Below are positions 5,858 through 8,676 of a DNA stretch of 8,676 nucleotides, piece by piece. Below the pieces are notes generated by a model that saw only the letters and a list, made by a program, of their open reading frames with translations, did no database searches and had not been told where the DNA came from. Both the position numbers and the translations under genes were made by a program. Within the stretch, counting starts at the first letter, position 1. Each line of letters opens with the position of its first letter. Source of the DNA: Candidatus Stercoripulliclostridium pullicola (lineage in GTDB: Bacteria; Bacillota; Clostridia; Christensenellales; DTU072); NCBI GenBank assembly GCA_017694145.1, contig JADINF010000127.1, forward strand, positions 1 to 8,676. The letters run 5' to 3'.

Positions 5858-6340
5858 ATGAAATGTCCGTTTTGCGGCAATCCGGAAAGTAAAGTAATAG
5901 ATTCACGTTTAAGCGAAGACGGAACTTCGATAAGGCGCAGAAGGGAATGCGCGGGATGTTCGAAGCGTTATACGACGTACGAAAAAATTGAATCCACGCC
6001 GATACTCGTCATCAAAAACAACGGCAACAGACAGATTTTCGACATATCCAAAATTAAAAACGGAATCATCAAGGCTTGCGAGAAGCGTCCCGTGTCCATG
6101 GCGAAGATAGACAAGATGGTCGCCGACATCGAGAAGCAGGTCAACAACACTCTCGCGCAGGAAATTTCTTCGAAGAAAATAGGCGAAATGGTCATGGAAG
6201 GGCTCAAGGAACTCGACGAAGTGGCTTACGTGCGTTTCGCGTCCGTACACCGTCAGTTCAAAGACATCAACACGCTCATGGAGGAGATCAAGAAGCTCAT
6301 GGCTTCCGAGAAGTCCGACGGGAGCGGCGAAGCGAATTAA
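5858..6340 (+). CDS. nrdR: Transcriptional repressor NrdR
   Basis: NrdR is a 160-residue repressor of ribonucleotide reductase genes that senses (d)ATP. The N-terminal zinc ribbon has all four cysteines (Cys3, Cys6, Cys31, Cys34) in MKCPFCGN...CAGC, plus the invariant VIDSR and basic RRRREC (26-31) DNA-contact segments and the 'RYTTYE' strand. An ATP-cone domain follows (about 49-139), including VIKNNGNRQIFDISKIKNGI and ending in VAYVRFASVHRQF (122-134). Length is normal for the family. The ATG matches the invariant family N-terminus (MxCPxC). It has its own sigma-A promoter, and a pseudouridine synthase gene starts seven bases after its stop. Its target nrd genes are not in this window. Confidence 0.97.
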   Translation: MKCPFCGNPESKVIDSRLSEDGTSIRRRRECAGCSKRYTTYEKIESTPILVIKNNGNRQIFDISKIKNGIIKACEKRPVSMAKIDKMVADIEKQVNNTLAQEISSKKIGEMVMEGLKELDEVAYVRFASVHRQFKDINTLMEEIKKLMASEKSDGSGEAN

Positions 6341-6347
6341 GGGAAAA

Positions 6348-7175
6348 GTGAGAAGCTACTTATTCAAAGGAAAACCTTGTAAATTATCGCAATATCTCGG
6401 GAGAGTATTCCCCGAATTAAGATTTTCTTATTTCAAGATCTTATTGAAACAGCGTTCGATAACGGTCGCGGGAAAGCGCGTGACAGAGGACGTATATTTG
6501 CGTAACGGGGACACCGTCGAGGTGTTCGCGGACGAATCGAAACTCCTTAAATTCAATTTCGAAACCGTTTACCGGGACGAAAACGTTATAATAGCGGTGA
6601 AACCGAGGGGGATCTCCTCGGAGGAATTCGCGAGCAGAGTTTCGTCGACGGAAAACGTGACGGCTACGCTCGCGCACCGGCTGGACACGAACACGCGCGG
6701 ACTGATAGTCATGAGTCTGAACGCGAGAGCGGAAGCGGAACTCGCCACGGCGTTCCGTAAGGGGTACGTTATCAAAAAATACGTCGCGCTCGTCGCAGGC
6801 GAGCTGAAAGAAAAACTCGATCTCAACGCCTATCTCGTCAAAGACTCCGTTTCGGGCATGGTAAAGATATACGGTAAGCAGGTAGCGGACAGCGTTCGGA
6901 TACGCACCGAAGTCGCGCCGCTGGAGGCGCGCGAAGGCGCGACTCTTACCGAAGTCACTTTGCATACCGGCAAAACGCATCAGATACGAGCTCACCTCGC
7001 TTATGCGGGCTATCCCGTGATAGGCGACACTAAATACGGCGATTTCGAAGTGAACCGCCTGTTCCGCGCGAAGCGTCAGTATCTTACCGCGTACAAGCTC
7101 GCTTTCCGTATCCCCGACGGAAGTCCGCTGCGTTATCTCGACGAACTGACGCTCGAAATAGCGCCCGATTTTTGA
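6348..7175 (+). CDS. RluA-family pseudouridine synthase with S4 domain
   Basis: This 275-residue enzyme would isomerise uridine to pseudouridine in rRNA or another structured RNA. An N-terminal S4-like RNA-binding domain (about 12-60: LSQYLGRVFPELRFSYFKILLKQRSITVAGKRV, then LRNGDTVEVF) precedes the catalytic domain. The catalytic aspartate is Asp113 in HRLDTNTRGLIVMS (110-123), where the family usually reads HRLDxxTSGLL. The RluA motifs LHTGKTHQIRAHLAYAGYPVIGDTKYG (205-231) are complete. Start is GTG at 6348 with AAGGG at 6339-6343, partly in the nrdR stop, and seven bases after it, so it shares the nrdR promoter. RluD-type is the closest general description, but the exact target uridine cannot be read from sequence, so no symbol is given. 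Confidence 0.93.
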   Translation: MRSYLFKGKPCKLSQYLGRVFPELRFSYFKILLKQRSITVAGKRVTEDVYLRNGDTVEVFADESKLLKFNFETVYRDENVIIAVKPRGISSEEFASRVSSTENVTATLAHRLDTNTRGLIVMSLNARAEAELATAFRKGYVIKKYVALVAGELKEKLDLNAYLVKDSVSGMVKIYGKQVADSVRIRTEVAPLEAREGATLTEVTLHTGKTHQIRAHLAYAGYPVIGDTKYGDFEVNRLFRAKRQYLTAYKLAFRIPDGSPLRYLDELTLEIAPDF

Positions 7176-7225
7176 TTTTGCGAGGCGGTTCGCCGCTTAA
7201 TTCGGGGCTGTTTTCGTACAATTTC

Positions 7226-7252
7226 AAAGCGACCCGAGAGGGGTCGCTTTTT
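7226..7252 (+). terminator. Intrinsic terminator of the nrdR operon
   Basis: AAAGCGACCC (7226-7235) pairs perfectly with GGGTCGCTTT (7241-7250) around the loop GAGAG, and five T end at 7252. It lies between the convergent pseudouridine synthase gene and sigK. On the minus strand the stem is followed by only three T, so it would be a weaker stop for sigK. A second small hairpin with a TTCG loop (7183-7198) lies just upstream. Confidence 0.85.
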
Positions 7253-7305
7253 AACCGTTTCGTGTAAAAACGTTTATAATCTTACCGAAAAACACGATAG
7301 GGGGG

Positions 7306-8013
7306 TCAGAGCTCTATATTTTCGGTTTCTATTTCGCGCCTTAATTTTATGAGCGCCGCTTTCTCCATTCTAGATACGTACGAGCGCGATATGCCGAGCT
7401 TCTCCGCGGTTTCCTGTTGTGTGAGCGGGACGTCGTTGTCGAGTCCGTAACGGTAGCGGATGAGTTGTTTCTCGCGCGGCTTGAGCGTTCGGTCTATGAG
7501 CCGCTTCAGAGTGCCGCGCTTGAGCTCGGCTTCCATATTCGTATATACCGAGTCTTCGTCTACCGCGAGCATATCCACGATAGCCACGTCGTTTCCTTCT
7601 TTGTCCGCCCCAACGCGGTCGTATATCGATACGTCGCTTCTGCGCTTCTTGTATCCGCGCATCGCCATGAGTATCTCGTTTTCTATACAACGCGACGCAT
7701 ACGTCGCGAGAGTGGTCGATTTCCCCGGTTTATAGCTGTCTATCGCTTTGATCAGTCCGTAAGTGCCCACGGACAGGAGCTCGTCCTTGTCGGGATAATT
7801 GACGTATTTTTTCGCTATGTATACGACAAGTCTCAAGTTGTGATTTATGAGAATTTCTCTCGCTTTCATATCGCCCGCGCGATATTTTTCGAGATATTCC
7901 TTTTCCTTTTCGTGCGATAAAGGGTGTGGGAAGGAGTTGGCGTTCTCTATTCCCGAAGTTAGAAGCAGTATGTTGGAAAGCAGCGCGAAAAATCCCTCGA
8001 TAATTATAATCAA
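7306..8013 (-). CDS. sigK: Sporulation sigma factor sigma-K (pro-protein, uninterrupted)
   Basis: Sigma-K is the late mother-cell sigma factor for coat and spore-maturation genes, made as a membrane-associated precursor. From this TTG start the product is 235 residues, close to Bacillus sigma-K (241). It has a very hydrophobic pro-sequence (2-19, IIIIEGFFALLSNILLLT), the sigma-K hallmark NSFPHPLS (26-33), region 2 (NLRLVVYIAKKY 59-70; SVGTYGLIKAIDSY 81-94; LATYASRCIENEILMAMR 102-119), the SDVSIYDRVGADKEGND segment (126-142), and a region 4 helix-turn-helix LTQQETAEKLGISRSYVSRMEK (197-218). It is continuous, so no skin-type insertion splits it here. The frame stays open to a TTG at 8118, but those 35 extra residues do not resemble sigma-K and lie upstream of a likely sigma-E promoter. 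The true start is uncertain because no ATG or GTG exists near the expected position and GGGGG (8014-8018) directly abuts the TTG. Confidence 0.93.
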   Translation of the reverse strand: MIIIIEGFFALLSNILLLTSGIENANSFPHPLSHEKEKEYLEKYRAGDMKAREILINHNLRLVVYIAKKYVNYPDKDELLSVGTYGLIKAIDSYKPGKSTTLATYASRCIENEILMAMRGYKKRRSDVSIYDRVGADKEGNDVAIVDMLAVDEDSVYTNMEAELKRGTLKRLIDRTLKPREKQLIRYRYGLDNDVPLTQQETAEKLGISRSYVSRMEKAALIKLRREIETENIEL

Positions 8014-8028
8014 CCCCCGTGCAAAGTT

Positions 8029-8057
8029 ATTATATTCGCTTTCGTTACAAAAGTTGA
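8029..8057 (-). promoter_or_regulatory. Candidate sigma-E promoter of sigK
   Basis: Read on the minus strand, TCAACTT (8057-8051) and AATATAAT (8036-8029) are 14 bases apart. They match 5 of 7 and 6 of 8 positions of the published Bacillus sigma-E pattern KMATATT-N14/15-CATACAHT. The predicted start near 8022 falls just before the GGGGG site for sigK. Sigma-E control of sigK is established in Bacillus and its use here is inferred. Confidence 0.45.
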
Positions 8058-8184
8058 CAATTTTCGCGATATGTAAGTTAAGAGGGCTTTTCCTCTGAAT
8101 AACGTCTTTTTCTTGCAAAAATCCTGCGATAGGGGAGCGCCGCGAACGGGATTTGCCGCCGAATTCGATCCTTATTAAACCGAA

Positions 8185-8203
8185 ACCCGCCGTTATGGCG
8201 GGT
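8185..8203 (-). terminator. Intrinsic terminator of rnpB
   Basis: On the minus strand ACCCGCC pairs with GGCGGGT around the loop ATAAC, followed by a T-rich stretch (TTTCGGTTT, counting the stem end). It starts four bases after the predicted 3' end of the RNase P RNA. Between it and the sigK promoter (about 8058-8184) I see no gene. Confidence 0.7.
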
Positions 8204-8206
8204 CCG

Positions 8207-8522
8207 GGTTAGCCTGTAAGCCGAGTTCTGTCGAGGACGGTCATCTGTCTTGGTCCGCAGTCGCCTGCGGACTCCAGCGATTGAGGGAAGGGACGGGCGA
8301 TCCATTCTTCCTTTTCTCTTGCATCGAGCGGGGTTTACACGGCCAATTTCGTCGCCGAACTGCCGGTGCGCTCTTACCGCACCTTTTCACCCTTACGGCT
8401 TGCGCCGCGGTTCTTTTCTGTTGCACTTTCCCTGGAGTTGCCTCCGGCAGGATTTCTCTGCCACTCTGCCCTGTGATGCTCGGACTTTCCTCACCCGTAG
8501 GGTGCAACCGTCCGGCTAACGC
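8207..8522 (-). ncRNA. rnpB: RNase P RNA, bacterial type A (rnpB)
   Basis: This is the catalytic RNA that removes the 5' leader of tRNA precursors. On the minus strand the ends pair as P1 (GTTAGCC at 8520-8514 with GGCTAAC at 8214-8208). Universal sequences are present: GAGGAAAGTCCGAGC (8492-8478), followed by a CAGGGCAG-type stretch, and ACAGAACTCGGCTTAC (8231-8216), which together form the P4 core. The type A hairpin GGTGCG-GTAAGAG-CGCACC lies at 8383-8365, a TGTAAACCCC segment at about 8338-8329, and P18 is an 8-bp stem closed by a GCGA tetraloop (8272-8253). These are type A, not Bacillus type B, elements, which fits a clostridial host. Ends are set from P1 and the promoter and may be off by a few bases. 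The P15-P17 region looks reduced (see findings). Confidence 0.95.
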
Positions 8523-8526
8523 ATCA

Positions 8527-8555
8527 ATATTACCACTAGACGGGCGCCTTGTCAA
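8527..8555 (-). promoter_or_regulatory. Sigma-A promoter of rnpB
   Basis: On the minus strand TTGACA (8555-8550) and TAATAT (8532-8527) are 17 bases apart. The -35 is perfect and the -10 matches 4 of 6. The predicted start at about 8520-8522 coincides with the first base of P1, as expected for a gene whose 5' end is made by transcription initiation. Confidence 0.8.
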
Positions 8556-8582
8556 CGATTATCCGTAATGCGCGCTTGTGTG

Positions 8583-8611
8583 TTGACTTTATTTATCGCG
8601 CGTGATAATAT
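8583..8611 (+). promoter_or_regulatory. Sigma-A promoter of rarA
   Basis: TTGACT (8583-8588) and TAATAT (8606-8611) are 17 bases apart. This promoter diverges from that of rnpB, with the same -10 sequence and spacing and 27 bases between the two -35 boxes. The expected start, near 8618-8620, is at or next to the rarA ATG. Confidence 0.65.
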
Positions 8612-8619
8612 AAATCCGT

Positions 8620-8676
8620 ATGGACCTATTCGATTCCGCACGACAAGAGCTCGCTCCTCTGAGCGAGAGAATGAGA
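8620..8676 (+). CDS. rarA: Replication-associated recombination protein RarA/MgsA (N-terminal fragment)
   Basis: Only the first 19 codons are inside the window, giving MDLFDSARQELAPLSERMR. The MDLF start and the AP-L-x-x-RMR segment match the N-terminus of RarA (MgsA/WRNIP1 family), an AAA+ ATPase that acts at stalled replication forks as a clamp-loader-like protein. Walker motifs would lie downstream. An in-frame TGA at 8602-8604 excludes an earlier start in this gap. No Shine-Dalgarno sequence precedes the ATG, and the predicted transcription start is within about two bases of it. The call rests on a short match and is therefore moderate. Confidence 0.7.
   Translation, partial: MDLFDSARQELAPLSERMR

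Noticed and set aside
8080..8096. Small stem (AGAGG / CCTCT) upstream of sigK
   Set aside because: It is only five base pairs, with no T-run and no overlap with a start or promoter, and is likely chance.
8014..8118. 35-residue N-terminal extension of sigma-K from a TTG at 8118
   Set aside because: It has no resemblance to sigma-K N-termini, uses a weak start, and lies upstream of the better-supported sigma-E-like promoter.
8241..8568. Open frames on both strands over 8241-8568
   Set aside because: They lie over rnpB, whose conserved RNA motifs account for the sequence.

Overview
The window is a chromosomal core region of an endospore-forming Bacillota, most likely an uncultivated Clostridia. 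The evidence is the ftsZ–spoIIGA–sigE–sigG–ylmC–nrdR order, a second sporulation sigma factor of the sigK type, a type A RNase P RNA, strong Shine-Dalgarno sites and consensus sigma-A promoters. I cannot place it below class level from sequence alone.

Layout. Positions 1-3011 are a cell-division block on the plus strand: the 3' end of a ftsQ/divIB-like gene, then ftsA and ftsZ, which overlap by one base and sit behind a perfect-consensus sigma-A promoter (559-587). A strong intrinsic terminator (3078-3112) closes this block. Positions 3123-5797 are the sporulation block: spoIIGA (protease that matures pro-sigma-E), sigE (early mother-cell sigma), sigG (late forespore sigma, with a candidate sigma-F/G promoter just upstream) and the small PRC-barrel gene ylmC, whose ribosome-binding site lies in a long hairpin. 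A second clean sigma-A promoter (5800-5828) drives nrdR and an RluA-family pseudouridine synthase, which end at a terminator (7226-7252). From there to 8555 the features are on the minus strand: sigK (uninterrupted, with a pro-sequence and a candidate sigma-E promoter) and rnpB, with its own promoter and terminator. Divergent from rnpB is the first 19 codons of rarA, cut by the window end.

How they work together. FtsQ, FtsA and FtsZ build the division septum. The block next to it encodes the compartment-specific switches used after the asymmetric sporulation septum: SpoIIGA activates sigma-E, sigma-E is expected to transcribe sigK, and sigma-F/G should drive sigG. Three compartment-specific sporulation sigma genes therefore lie within about 4.1 kb.

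I found no mobile element, CRISPR array, tRNA, rRNA or unknown multi-gene system. The interesting signals are regulatory: a terminator abutting spoIIGA, a hairpin over the ylmC ribosome-binding site, sigK without a conventional start codon, a probably leaderless rarA, and RNase P RNA and protein variants at normally conserved positions.
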